Part shown: one piece after another, positions 17,088-25,600 of the stretch
Numbering within the stretch: the first letter of the stretch is position 1
Layout: every line of letters begins with the position of its first letter
From: JBHIEE01 sp046760445
GTDB lineage: Bacteria; Acidobacteriota; Aminicenantia; JdFR-78
Reading direction: 5' to 3'
NCBI GenBank assembly: GCA_046760445.1
Contig: JBHIEE010000006.1
Coordinates: 1 to 48,303, forward strand
Length of the DNA stretch: 48,303 nt
Made by a program: the position numbers and the translations under genes
Notes under the pieces: model-generated
Databases searched by the model: none
Told to the model about the DNA's origin: nothing
What the model saw: only the letters and a program-made list of their open reading frames with translations

Positions 17088-18647
17088 TCACTCAATCCAG
17101 CGTACCTGATTCTTCCCCCTCTCTTTTGCCTCATACATTGCCTGATCCACTTTTCTGATTAATTCTTCACTTCCTTCATCTTTCTTTAGACAGGCTACCC
17201 CAAGACTGCCTGTAACTTTTAATCTTTGTCCTTGTTTGTCCTTCATTACAATTTTCTGATTAACTTCTTTCTCTATTAATTTTCTCAATCTTTCAGCTGC
17301 AGAAATTACTCCCTTAAGGGGAGTCTCTGGAAGGATAAGCATAAACTCCTCTCCTCCGTACCGAGCAGCTATATCAATTTCAACCTCCTTCATAATGGAA
17401 GTGTTGTCTACTTTTCTTGTATTATCGAGAATTAACCTCGAAACTAAAATTAAGACTTCGTCTCCTTTTAAATGACCAAATAGATCATTGACCATTTTAA
17501 AATTATCAAGGTCAATCAAAATAAGAGATAAATCCCGACTATATCTTTTTGCTCGGGAAATTTCCTGGTCTAACCGAGTGCGAAAATAACGATAATTATA
17601 TAGTCCAGTAAGACTATCAGTCACAGCCAATCTTTCTAACTCGTTGTGCATCTCTACATTTCTAAGAGCCACCCCAACCTGGGAACAAAGAACTCTTAAC
17701 AATCTAATGCTTTCTTCATCATAGGCATTCCTGGTTGTGCTCTCCGTAGTTAACACACCTAACAGGCGGTCTCCATAAATAATTGGAACAGCTAAAGCAG
17801 ACTTAACTCCTCTCAGTCCAGAAGGAATGTAATATTCACACTTAGAAATATCTCCGATATTGACTACTTCCTTCTTTTTGGCACATCTCCCCACTACTCC
17901 TTCCCCAACTCGAATTTCCATCCCTAAAACTCTCTTTGGAAAATGAGTCAATGCCCTTAAGATAAGCTTTTTACCTTTTAATAAGAAAATAGCACAATTA
18001 TCATAGCCTAAACTTTCTTTGGTTAAATTGACGATCGTCAACAAAAGCTCATCTAAATCAAAAACTGAGACTATTTTTAAACCAACCTGATGAAGCAGTT
18101 CCATCTCTCTTATCCTCAATTCAGTTAACTCTCTGTTGCGAAGAGCCACTCCCACCTGAGAGCTAAGAATACTCAATAATCGAATGTCTTCCTCACCATA
18201 CGCATTCTTTTTTGTGCTTTCTGTGGTCAATACCCCTAATAGCCGATTACCATACACAATCGGCACTGCTATTTCTGATTGAACTCCTTCCAGTCCGGAA
18301 GGAACATAAAATTTACACCTGGAAATATCCCCAATATTGACCATTTCTTTTTTCTTAGCACATCGACCAACCACTCCTTCCCCTATTGGAATCTTCATTC
18401 CTAAACGTTTCTTTGGAAAACGGGACACGGCTTTTAAAACCAGGTATTCTCCTTCAAGTAAAAATATAGCACATCTGTCGTATCCCAGAGTATCACTGGT
18501 CTGATTAACTACTTGAGTTAAAAGATGAGCTAAATCAAAAATCGAAACTATTTCCAGTCCAATTCTTTGCAATAACTCCATCTTTTCAATTTTTACTTTC
18601 ACTTCTAATTGCTCTTTTGTTCTTAAATCAGAATCTTTATTTTTCAT
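17088..18647 (-). CDS. Diguanylate cyclase with two GAF domains (GAF-GAF-GGDEF)
   Basis: Cytoplasmic enzyme predicted to make cyclic di-GMP. GAF1 (about 23-171) and GAF2 (about 182-330) are close copies of each other, sharing GEGVVGRCAKKKE.VNIGDIS and RLLGVLTTEST, so the sensor half arose by tandem duplication with a period near 159 residues. The GGDEF domain (about 340-519) has DSLTGLYNYRYF, DLDNFKMVND and an intact active site GGEEF (431-435). The residues at the usual inhibitory I-site (RxxD) read VEID, so product inhibition through that site is unlikely. There is no membrane segment. What the GAF domains bind is unknown. Confidence 0.93.
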   Translation of the reverse strand: MKNKDSDLRTKEQLEVKVKIEKMELLQRIGLEIVSIFDLAHLLTQVVNQTSDTLGYDRCAIFLLEGEYLVLKAVSRFPKKRLGMKIPIGEGVVGRCAKKKEMVNIGDISRCKFYVPSGLEGVQSEIAVPIVYGNRLLGVLTTESTKKNAYGEEDIRLLSILSSQVGVALRNRELTELRIREMELLHQVGLKIVSVFDLDELLLTIVNLTKESLGYDNCAIFLLKGKKLILRALTHFPKRVLGMEIRVGEGVVGRCAKKKEVVNIGDISKCEYYIPSGLRGVKSALAVPIIYGDRLLGVLTTESTTRNAYDEESIRLLRVLCSQVGVALRNVEMHNELERLAVTDSLTGLYNYRYFRTRLDQEISRAKRYSRDLSLILIDLDNFKMVNDLFGHLKGDEVLILVSRLILDNTRKVDNTSIMKEVEIDIAARYGGEEFMLILPETPLKGVISAAERLRKLIEKEVNQKIVMKDKQGQRLKVTGSLGVACLKKDEGSEELIRKVDQAMYEAKERGKNQVRWIE

Positions 18648-18809
18648 CTTGACTGTTTTATTCTCTCATAAAAAAATCTCTAAAATTTTACTATAAAAAA
18701 CCTTAAAATTACAAGAAAATTTATTGCCTCCCCAATTTAAACAATTTATAATTAGAATCTTTAGTGCCTGATTCTTGACAGAGAAACAATAGAATCTCTC
18801 TTGTTTTTC

Positions 18810-18838
18810 TTGACAAAAGGATAAATTGTTTCTAATAT
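18810..18838 (+). promoter_or_regulatory. Consensus sigma-70 promoter giving a nearly leaderless mRNA
   Basis: TTGACA, exactly 17 bases, TAATAT. The expected transcription start is around 18845, and the ATG of the zinc-ribbon protein is at 18848 with no Shine-Dalgarno. The boxes match consensus closely, so this is the clearest leaderless candidate in the window. Confidence 0.7.
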
Positions 18839-18847
18839 TAGCTTAAA

Positions 18848-19489
18848 ATGGATAATAATCTCAAATGTCCGGTGTGTGAAACTTATGTCGAAGAAGAAAA
18901 TAAGCAATGTCCTAACTGTGGAGCACCTTTATCCCGTTTGGATGAAGAAATCGAGTTTACCTTGGATAACAAACCCGAGGAAAATAAATCTCCTTCTTCC
19001 TTCCCTGAAAAAGAATCTCTTTCTTCTGCTGAATCCAAAGAAGTTTCTTCTCAAGAGAAAGATAAGATAAAAAAAGAAAGCTCAGAATTTCTTCCTGGTT
19101 TTGAGTCCAAGGATGAAGAACTCCCTCCTTGGACAAAGAATCTTAGAGAAGAACCCAAAGAAGATAAGCAAACCTCTTCTCGCCAAAATATTTCACCTTT
19201 TACAGAGGAAGAATTTGAAATAGAGCTCCCAAAAAAGTCATTTGAATTAATAATTCCTCGGCTTTCAGGGTGGTTACTTGACTTCTTCTTAATAACTGGT
19301 TTTTGGCTAATAACTATCTTGTTTGCTTCTCGAATATTAAATATTTCAGTTGTTAATTTGATATCTTCTTCTTTTCTTCGGTTGATCATTTTTTATTTTA
19401 TTTTACTGTTCCTTTATTTAGTTCTATTTCTTTCTTTCTTAAAACAAACCGTCGGCGGATTGATTTTTCCTAAGAAAAGAGAAGATTAA
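18848..19489 (+). CDS. Zinc-ribbon protein with RDD-like membrane domain
   Basis: N-terminal zinc ribbon CPVC...CPNC (Cys7, 10, 21, 24), then a long acidic, Ser/Lys/Glu-rich linker (about 35-125), then two membrane helices. The membrane part, PRLSGWLLDFFLITGFW followed by LSFLKQTVGGLIF, resembles RDD-family domains (Arg before the first helix, Asp within it, and the usual SFLGQTPGK-like end). It stops early at 213 aa, so the domain may be short or degenerate. No precise function is known. Its stop overlaps the lptB stop by four bases on the other strand. Translation probably starts on a leaderless transcript. Confidence 0.65.
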   Translation: MDNNLKCPVCETYVEEENKQCPNCGAPLSRLDEEIEFTLDNKPEENKSPSSFPEKESLSSAESKEVSSQEKDKIKKESSEFLPGFESKDEELPPWTKNLREEPKEDKQTSSRQNISPFTEEEFEIELPKKSFELIIPRLSGWLLDFFLITGFWLITILFASRILNISVVNLISSSFLRLIIFYFILLFLYLVLFLSFLKQTVGGLIFPKKRED

Positions 19490-20232
19490 TCCTTGACTTT
19501 TACTTCTTCCCCTAAATGAAAATCTTCTCCCAAGAATTTTTCTTTAGCTAATAGGTTATTAGCCAGTTCTACTGGTTTTCCTTCAATAAGAATTTTTCCT
19601 TGATGTATAATATAAGCTCGATCCGTAATCTCAAATGTATCTCGAACATTATGATCAGAAATTATGATCCCAATCTTTTTTGTTTTTAAATAAAGTATTA
19701 TTTTCTGAATCTCAGCAATAGTTAAGGGATCAATACCAGTAAAGGGTTCATCTAAGAGAAGAAATTTTGGTTCTAAGATAAGTGCCCGACAGATTTCAAG
19801 TCTTCTTTTTTCTCCTCCAGAAAGGGTGTATGCCGGACTTTTTACTAAATGAGCAATCCCTAATTCAGTTAGAAGCTGAGTGGTCTTTTCTTTTATTTCT
19901 TTTTTTGGATAGAATAAGAGCTCAAGAATCATTCTTAAATTCTCTTCAACAGTTGCTTTTAGAAAAACTGAGTCTTCTTGAGGAAGATAAGATATTCCTT
20001 CGCGCGCTCTAAGATAGGTTGGTTTGTTTGAAATTTTCTGACTATCAAGAAAAATATCTCCTTCATCAGGTCGAATTAATCCAACAATTAGCTGAAAAGT
20101 GGTGGTTTTACCTGCTCCGTTTCTACCTAAAAGACCAACGACTTCTCCTGAGTGTATTTCAATAGAAACTTCATCAACTACTCTCCGCTGATTATAAATT
20201 TTGGTTAAATTCTCTGTTTTTAGAATAGACAT
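19486..20232 (-). CDS. lptB: LPS export ABC transporter ATP-binding protein LptB
   Basis: Cytoplasmic ATPase that powers LptFG-driven extraction of lipopolysaccharide. Walker A GRNGAGKTT (36-44), signature LSGGEKRR (137-144), Walker B FLLLDEPFTGIDP (157 onward) and the D-loop/H-loop SDHNVRDTFEITDRAYII are all present. The YLPQEDSVFLKATVEENL Q-loop and the GIDPLTIAEIQ phrase are typical of LptB rather than amino-acid importers. At 248 aa it has the normal length. No lptA, lptC or lptFG lies nearby. Together with the LolB-like gene it is the best evidence for an outer membrane. Confidence 0.95.
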   Translation of the reverse strand: MSILKTENLTKIYNQRRVVDEVSIEIHSGEVVGLLGRNGAGKTTTFQLIVGLIRPDEGDIFLDSQKISNKPTYLRAREGISYLPQEDSVFLKATVEENLRMILELLFYPKKEIKEKTTQLLTELGIAHLVKSPAYTLSGGEKRRLEICRALILEPKFLLLDEPFTGIDPLTIAEIQKIILYLKTKKIGIIISDHNVRDTFEITDRAYIIHQGKILIEGKPVELANNLLAKEKFLGEDFHLGEEVKVKD

Positions 20233-20295
20233 TGATTCTAGCTCTTTAGCTCAGTTAAAATATTAAAGATAATATTTCACACTGTCAATAAAAGA

Positions 20296-21138
20296 ATGAA
20301 AGTAATCAGTGCTTCCCGACGGACAGATTTAATTGCTTTCTTTCCCCAGTGGTTATCCAAGTCAATTTTAAATAAAGAAGCTCTTGTCTATGGACCGGCT
20401 GGTTATAACTATCGGGTCAGCCTGGATCCAGTAGAGGTTCATACTTTTGTTTTGTGGTCAAAAAATTTTGCCAATTTATTAGAGAATGAATTTAATTTAC
20501 TTAATCAGTTAATACAATACAAGCAGCTTTACTTTCTTTTGACCATCACAGGCTTAGGAGGAAGCTCTATTGAACCTGGAGTTCCCAAATCTTCAGAAAT
20601 TATTTCTCAGTTAGAGCCTTTAATAGAAATTTCAGGCTCGCCAGAGAGGGTGTCAGTTCGATTCGACCCAATTGTTTACTGGTGGGAAAATGGGAAATTA
20701 AAAACTAATTTATATTTTTTTGAAAAATTAGCCCCTTATTTAAAACAACTTAGAATTAAAGATATTCGGTTCAGTTTTACTCAGTGGTACGGCAAATGTG
20801 TTAGAAGAGCAGAAAAATATAATTTTCGATATTTTGACCCTCCTGTAGAAAAAAAAAGAGAAGATGCACGATATCTAGCTCAAATTGTAAGAACACTTGA
20901 GTTAAATCTCTACGCCTGCTGCCAAAGTTTTCTGACCGATTTAGATGGGATTAAACCTTCTGCCTGTATAGATGGAAATTTTCTTCAAAAAATCCATCTC
21001 AAAAACTACTCTATCCCAGTTAAAAAAGACAAAAGCCAACGAAAAGAATGTAATTGCACGGAGTCAATAGATATTGGGAGCTATGCGCAAACCTGTCCCC
21101 ATAGCTGTTTGTATTGTTACGCTAATCCAAAAATATAA
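20296..21138 (+). CDS. DUF1848 family protein with C-terminal Cys cluster
   Basis: Recognised as DUF1848 by the start VISASRRTDLIAFFPQWL, the FVLWSKNFANLL segment, RVSVRFDPIVYW and the end SYAQTCPHSCLYCYANPK. The last part holds Cys252, Cys254 and a CxxxCxxC (Cys267, 271, 274) like the 4Fe-4S motif of radical SAM enzymes but at the C-terminus. The function of the family is not established. The probable iron-sulfur cluster and a TIM-barrel-like length (280 aa) suggest a redox or radical enzyme; that is inference. No Shine-Dalgarno is visible. It stands alone between lptB and the ogt operon. Confidence 0.85.
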   Translation: MKVISASRRTDLIAFFPQWLSKSILNKEALVYGPAGYNYRVSLDPVEVHTFVLWSKNFANLLENEFNLLNQLIQYKQLYFLLTITGLGGSSIEPGVPKSSEIISQLEPLIEISGSPERVSVRFDPIVYWWENGKLKTNLYFFEKLAPYLKQLRIKDIRFSFTQWYGKCVRRAEKYNFRYFDPPVEKKREDARYLAQIVRTLELNLYACCQSFLTDLDGIKPSACIDGNFLQKIHLKNYSIPVKKDKSQRKECNCTESIDIGSYAQTCPHSCLYCYANPKI

Positions 21139-21181
21139 AAAATATAGATGACGGATAGCAGATTCCAGATGAGAGAAATAT

Positions 21182-21736
21182 CTAATTTTGTCCTGTATTT
21201 GGCCCAAGAAAGGATATATTTTCTAATTCTAAAAGATACTTTTTCAATTCAACTCCAGCAGAAAAACCACCTATACTTCTATCCGTTTTCACTACTCGAT
21301 GGCAGGGAATAACTATTAAAAGAGGATTTTTTCCTAATGCCTGACCAATACATTGATAGCCTTTGATATTCATTTCCTGAGCAATAAATTTATAACTTCG
21401 AGTCTCACCATAGGGAATTCGCCTTGTCTCTCTCCAGACTTTCTTCTGCCACTTTGTTCCAAAAATAAAATCAATTTTTAGTTGTGAAAAATCTACTCTC
21501 TCTCCATTAAAATAAGACGAAAATAATTCTTTTTCTTGAGAAAAAGCTTGATCATTCTGCTCCAGAATAAAATTGGTTAATTCAGTTACTGAATCTGAAA
21601 GACTGTTTTGACTCCTATAATCTCCCAAAAATTTTATCAAACATAAACCATTTTGAGTTTTAGATAAAAAAATTTTACCCAAAGGAAAATCAATTAAAAT
21701 ATAGAATATCTTTGATATTGAGTTTCTTATTTTCAT
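21182..21736 (-). CDS. ogt: Methylated-DNA-[protein]-cysteine S-methyltransferase
   Basis: Suicide repair protein that removes alkyl groups from O6-alkylguanine. The C-terminal domain has KWQKKVWRETRRIPYGETRS, then the acceptor motif IVIPCHRVV with Cys145. The glycine-rich lead-in is GYQCIGQALGKNP. A degenerate N-terminal ribonuclease-like domain (1-85) matches the Ogt/AGT layout; 184 aa is usual. Its ATG directly follows the stop codon of the phosphoesterase gene (TAA then ATG), so it is the last gene of the rpsU-lipA operon. Confidence 0.94.
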   Translation of the reverse strand: MKIRNSISKIFYILIDFPLGKIFLSKTQNGLCLIKFLGDYRSQNSLSDSVTELTNFILEQNDQAFSQEKELFSSYFNGERVDFSQLKIDFIFGTKWQKKVWRETRRIPYGETRSYKFIAQEMNIKGYQCIGQALGKNPLLIVIPCHRVVKTDRSIGGFSAGVELKKYLLELENISFLGPNTGQN

Positions 21737-22477
21737 TTATATTCCTAATCCTAATCTTTCTGCTAATGCAGGAGGTAAATCAGTACTCAAGATTTTCTTT
21801 TTAGCTTCAGCTACATCATAGCTAATTCTAAAAAAATTTATTTCCTTTTTGAGAGAGTCATAAATAGCAAAAGCTAAATTAGGGTTTCTATCCCGAGGCT
21901 GACCTATTGAGCCTGGGTTTATTAAATATCGCTGCCCTTTTTCCAGTTTAAGTTTATTCTTATTTCCAACAAGAAAGAGTCCTTCAATAGATCTATTCTT
22001 TTCAATATACACAAAGGGAAAATGGGTGTGCCCAAAAAAACAAACTTGAGTCTTTAAATAGTAAAAAGTTTCAGCAGCATCAAAATCACCAAAAATATAA
22101 TAATCTTCATCAAATGGAGCCCCATGACAGATAGTAATCTTTCTATCAATAACCCGCGGCCCTCTTCTAAGCTTTGTCAAATATTTCAAATTTTGCTTAG
22201 TCAAATTCCTCTTTGTCCACTCAATGGCTGAGACAGCTACTGGATTGAAAGCTTCAACTGGTTCTAAACCAGAAACTGCTTTATCGTGATTTCCTCGGAC
22301 AACATAGATTGGATGAAGGGTCTGAAGTTTCTCAACGGTCTCATTTGGAGAAGCACCATAACCAACAATATCTCCCAAAAATAGATATTTATCTATTCTT
22401 CTTCGCTTGATAAATTTAAGGAGAGCAATAAATGCTTCCAAATTTCCATGAATATCACTAAAAATTAAATATTTCAT
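21737..22477 (-). CDS. Metallophosphoesterase, YfcE/calcineurin-like
   Basis: Calcineurin-fold phosphoesterase with all metal-binding motifs in order: FSDIHGN (Asp8, His10), FLGDIVGYGASPNE, VVRGNHDKAV, ICHGAP and FFGHTHFP, then LINPGSIGQPRDRNP. At 246 aa it resembles the YfcE/MJ0936-like group, which act on small phosphodiesters or cyclic nucleotides; the in vivo substrate is unknown. It sits 12 bases after lipA and directly before ogt. Confidence 0.9.
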   Translation of the reverse strand: MKYLIFSDIHGNLEAFIALLKFIKRRRIDKYLFLGDIVGYGASPNETVEKLQTLHPIYVVRGNHDKAVSGLEPVEAFNPVAVSAIEWTKRNLTKQNLKYLTKLRRGPRVIDRKITICHGAPFDEDYYIFGDFDAAETFYYLKTQVCFFGHTHFPFVYIEKNRSIEGLFLVGNKNKLKLEKGQRYLINPGSIGQPRDRNPNLAFAIYDSLKKEINFFRISYDVAEAKKKILSTDLPPALAERLGLGI

Positions 22478-22489
22478 TCGATTCCAGCA

Positions 22490-23365
22490 TTAAAGAGAGA
22501 TATAAATTCTCGCTTGTCTAAAAGCATTGTCAGCCTGGTAGGAACTGCGAACCAATGGACCTGACTCAACCCAATCAAAATCCATTCTCATTCCTATTTC
22601 TCTTAGGTCTTCAAATTCCCAGGGATGATAGTACCGCTCAACTGGTAAATGTGCTTTAGTAGGTTGAAGATATTGGCCAATAGTTACTATATTACAGCCA
22701 ACCTTTTTTAAATCCTTGAGAGTCTCAACTATTTCCTCTTTACTTTCTCCTAAACCGACCATAATTCCTGACTTGGTCATCATTCCTCTTTTTCTGGATT
22801 CTTTTAGAATTTCTAATGAACGCTGATAAAAGTAAGGGGGCCGATTTATTTTAGGATAAAGAGAAAAAACAGTTTCTAAGTTGTGATTCAAAATGTCTGG
22901 GTTTGTCTCCAGAATTTTCTTTAAAGACTCACTTATTCCATTGAAGTCGGGAATAAGAACCTCTATCTTTACTTGAGGATTATTCCTCCGAATTGCTCTA
23001 ATTGTCCGGGAGAAAACCGAAGCTCCTCCATCTGGTAAGTCATCCCTAGTAACCGAAGTAATAATCACATGCTTTATCTCTAACAAATTAACCGCCTGAG
23101 CAACTGAGACTGGCTCTTCTGGATTTAAATTATTGGGTTTTCCCTTTTTAACCGCACAAAATTTACAATCTCGAGTGCAAATATTCCCTAAGATCATAAA
23201 AGTAGCTGTTTTATTTGACCAACATTGACTAACATTAGGACATTTAGCTTCCTGGCAGACTGTAGTTAATTTATTATCTTTGATTGTCTTATTTACGAGG
23301 AAGAAATTTTTATTAACCGGGATTTTTACTTTGAACCAGGCAGGTTTTCTTTCTCCTTTTTCCAT
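22490..23365 (-). CDS. lipA: Lipoyl synthase LipA
   Basis: Radical SAM enzyme that inserts two sulfurs into protein-bound octanoyl groups. From the chosen ATG (291 aa) both clusters are visible: auxiliary Cys37-x4-Cys42-x5-Cys48 (CQEAKCPNVSQC) and radical-SAM Cys63-x3-Cys67-x2-Cys70 (CTRDCKFC). The C-terminal RSSYQAD carries the Ser ligand of the auxiliary cluster. The frame also allows a TTG start 11 codons upstream; neither start has a good Shine-Dalgarno, and I chose the ATG because MEKGERKPAWFKVKIP matches the family N-terminus. No lipB or lplA is nearby. It is second in an operon led by rpsU. Confidence 0.96.
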   Translation of the reverse strand: MEKGERKPAWFKVKIPVNKNFFLVNKTIKDNKLTTVCQEAKCPNVSQCWSNKTATFMILGNICTRDCKFCAVKKGKPNNLNPEEPVSVAQAVNLLEIKHVIITSVTRDDLPDGGASVFSRTIRAIRRNNPQVKIEVLIPDFNGISESLKKILETNPDILNHNLETVFSLYPKINRPPYFYQRSLEILKESRKRGMMTKSGIMVGLGESKEEIVETLKDLKKVGCNIVTIGQYLQPTKAHLPVERYYHPWEFEDLREIGMRMDFDWVESGPLVRSSYQADNAFRQARIYISL

Positions 23366-23419
23366 CAAAATTATCAATGGATTGCCATTCTGTCTCAATA
23401 AGATTTACCAAAAATAGAA

Positions 23420-23623
23420 TTAAAACTCGCTCTGTTCTCTTCTCATCCGCTTTCTCATTCTTTTTCGAGCTTGAGCTTCTTTAACTCTTTTCCTTTCTCC
23501 AGGCTTAAGATAAACTGAATGCTTCTTAATTTCTTTAATTATCGCTTCTTGCTGGACTTTTCTCTTAAATCTTTTTAAAGCACTTCCTAACGATTCGCCT
23601 TCTTCGAGAACAACAAAAGCCAA
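23420..23623 (-). CDS. rpsU: 30S ribosomal protein S21
   Basis: Small basic 67-aa protein with the S21 pattern: VVLEEGESLGSALKRFKRKV, then HSVYLKPGERKRVKEAQARK and an Arg-rich tail. The start is TTG, placed eight bases after a strong AAGGAGGTG, which fixes it. A TTGACA-17-TATATT promoter lies upstream. It leads an operon with lipA, a phosphoesterase and ogt. Confidence 0.95.
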   Translation of the reverse strand: MAFVVLEEGESLGSALKRFKRKVQQEAIIKEIKKHSVYLKPGERKRVKEAQARKRMRKRMRREQSEF

Positions 23624-23656
23624 CTATATTCACCTCCTTAATTCAAAGTAATCCAA

Positions 23657-23685
23657 AATATATCTAATAAATATTTTTTTGTCAA
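23657..23685 (-). promoter_or_regulatory. Putative sigma-70 promoter of the rpsU-lipA-phosphoesterase-ogt operon
   Basis: Minus strand TTGACA, 17-base spacer, TATATT, placed about 35 bases upstream of the rpsU TTG start codon with AGGAGGTG between. Both boxes are close to consensus. Confidence 0.65.
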
Positions 23686-23717
23686 GCCCAGCCTAACTTT
23701 TCACTTAGGAAGAAAAT

Positions 23718-25421
23718 TTAAAACTGAAAAACGGGTTCAATATCAACTGGAATGTCTTTCAATTTAGTCAAAGTGGTTTTTACTAAATCTCCAACCTGAC
23801 CATAACGGGTAATAAATTCACTCGCTTTCTGATAATCTCCATCCCCTTCAATAATAAGTAATGCCCTCGTCAAATCACTTACGGCCTCTTTGATTTTATT
23901 GTAATTAATTTTAAATCTTCCTGTGGAAGGATTATAATTAAAAGCACCTTTTTCCATTAGATAGTTATATTGAATAAGTGTTGCCAAGCCATGAGCCTCT
24001 TCTTTTCCAAATCTTAGTGCTCTAAAAATTCCAGCTAAATAAGTAGTGTATATTTCTTTTTCTTTCTCTGAAGGAATCCAATCTTTGGCTATTAACAATC
24101 GACAGTTATAAAGACCAACAACATCTGCCTTAGCTTCTTCGATGGGGGAATAGCGCTCTTTTAAAGCCTTGTTCACAGTGGTCTGGGTGCCATTAGGTAA
24201 AGTAACATAATTTACGCCTAAAACATGTGAGATTTCATGTAGAATAGTGTGATTAAAATAAGCAAAGAACGAAATTTTGTTGAATTGACTTTTCTCAATA
24301 ACTCGTTGAGAGATGGGAACCAAGGATTTATTAAATTTTGCTTCCATAACATTTTTGAGAAAAACTTTTTTAGTCCCTTTCTCTTCTCTCACCCGTTCAT
24401 CATTTGGCAAAACAAATGCTGATGTCTGAATTCCAGCTTTGGTGTCTCCTGCAATAAAAACCTCATAAACAGCATTTAATGGAGATTTTAACCCGGTGAC
24501 TACCTGAGCTTTATATTTCTCTTCGACGGGAAGATTTTTTTGCATTTCATCTATATATTTTAAATACTCTTTAATATTTTCCATTTCCTCACGGTCATTA
24601 ATATAGACAAAACTCTCATAAGCTGCTTTAATTCCATTTAATCGATCTTCGTAAACTTCATAAGGTCCGATAACAATCTCAACTAAATTATCCTTTAAAT
24701 CTATCCAATCACAGTCACTTTGATAATAATTGTTGGTCAATAAATCTTCTGCTCTCTGAGCTAAATATTTTTTAAGAGAAGGATTGTAAGTTATCTCACT
24801 CGCTTCCCTCAATAATCTGGCTGCTGGCTCCAGCTCTTCCCTATACTCTTCATTGTAAGGGACAGCGGTTAACTCTCCATTTTTTCGCTTAATAACAGTA
24901 TAAGGATTTTCAAACTCTTTTCTTAATTCAGGATGAGCAGCCAGATACTGATTAAATTCTTGCTTGGTTAAATCTTCGGGATAAAAACCAGCGCCTAGGG
25001 GTTTCTCCTTGGTGCCCAGAAAAGGACGATGACCATCCTGGCGATCAAAAGGCCCAAAATTAATTTTTAAAAAATGAAGATAATCTTTGTCCGCTGGATT
25101 CTTAGATTTTTCTAACTGCTCTTTTATCATTAATCCTTCTCGATAAGCCTGCTTCCAGAAAATCCTATCCATATATTTTGCCGCTTCAACTAATTTCTCA
25201 AGAACCTTTTTTTGTTCATCGTTCAGGAGACTTTCATTATAGGTTATTTCTGTGGGTGCATATTTAGCCAATCTTTCTTTGATATCTGGTAATCGACTCC
25301 ACTTTTCCACTTTAAAAGCCTCCTCTTTCTGAGTTTGCCTACAACTAAAATTAAAGCTTAAAGTTAAAATAAAAACAACAATTAAAAAACAAGGCAATAA
25401 ATAAACTAACGATTTTTTCAT
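23718..25421 (-). CDS. M49-like (dipeptidyl-peptidase III related) zinc peptidase, lipoprotein
   Basis: Predicted exported zinc exopeptidase. The signal peptide ends in FNFSC, a plausible lipobox with Cys27. The two metal motifs are HTILHEISHVLG (HEISH, 395-399) and IEEAKADVVGLYN (EEAKAD, 428-433), in the M49 order and spacing. Classic DPP III uses the longer HEXXGH; this protein has the plain HEXXH form seen in a bacterial/plant branch of the family. The segments FGPFDRQDGHRPFLG and IGPYEVYEDRLNGIKAAYES are also family-like. The start is at the ATG five bases after GGGGGT; the ATG four codons upstream is less likely. About 567 aa. Confidence 0.85.
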   Translation of the reverse strand: MKKSLVYLLPCFLIVVFILTLSFNFSCRQTQKEEAFKVEKWSRLPDIKERLAKYAPTEITYNESLLNDEQKKVLEKLVEAAKYMDRIFWKQAYREGLMIKEQLEKSKNPADKDYLHFLKINFGPFDRQDGHRPFLGTKEKPLGAGFYPEDLTKQEFNQYLAAHPELRKEFENPYTVIKRKNGELTAVPYNEEYREELEPAARLLREASEITYNPSLKKYLAQRAEDLLTNNYYQSDCDWIDLKDNLVEIVIGPYEVYEDRLNGIKAAYESFVYINDREEMENIKEYLKYIDEMQKNLPVEEKYKAQVVTGLKSPLNAVYEVFIAGDTKAGIQTSAFVLPNDERVREEKGTKKVFLKNVMEAKFNKSLVPISQRVIEKSQFNKISFFAYFNHTILHEISHVLGVNYVTLPNGTQTTVNKALKERYSPIEEAKADVVGLYNCRLLIAKDWIPSEKEKEIYTTYLAGIFRALRFGKEEAHGLATLIQYNYLMEKGAFNYNPSTGRFKINYNKIKEAVSDLTRALLIIEGDGDYQKASEFITRYGQVGDLVKTTLTKLKDIPVDIEPVFQF

Positions 25422-25446
25422 TCTTACCCCCATATAAAAATAAAAA

Positions 25447-25560
25447 TCAAAAATAACTTTTTTAAGTGCTGCTGTGCTGCAGTTCTGCAGTGTTGCGGTG
25501 AGTTATGAGCAGCACTGCAGCACTATTTTTATATTTTTGGTCTGTCATTTTTATCTTTGA
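25447..25560 (-). repeat. Dispersed palindromic repeat, copy B
   Basis: Reverse complement of the 7760-7889 element, with no difference I can find over 114 bases other than the 16-base insertion in copy A. It fills most of the gap between the M49-like gene and the racemase gene. It contains two CTGCAG sites and GCTGCTGTGCTGCAG/CTGCAGCAC arms that can pair into a hairpin. Confidence 0.88.
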
Positions 25561-25600
25561 CTTTTGCATTTTGATTTATCTAAAGCTTCTTTAAAAACCA

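Noticed and set aside
22490..23398. TTG start for lipA 11 codons upstream
   Set aside because: No ribosome site and the added residues do not resemble the family N-terminus; the ATG gives the usual length.
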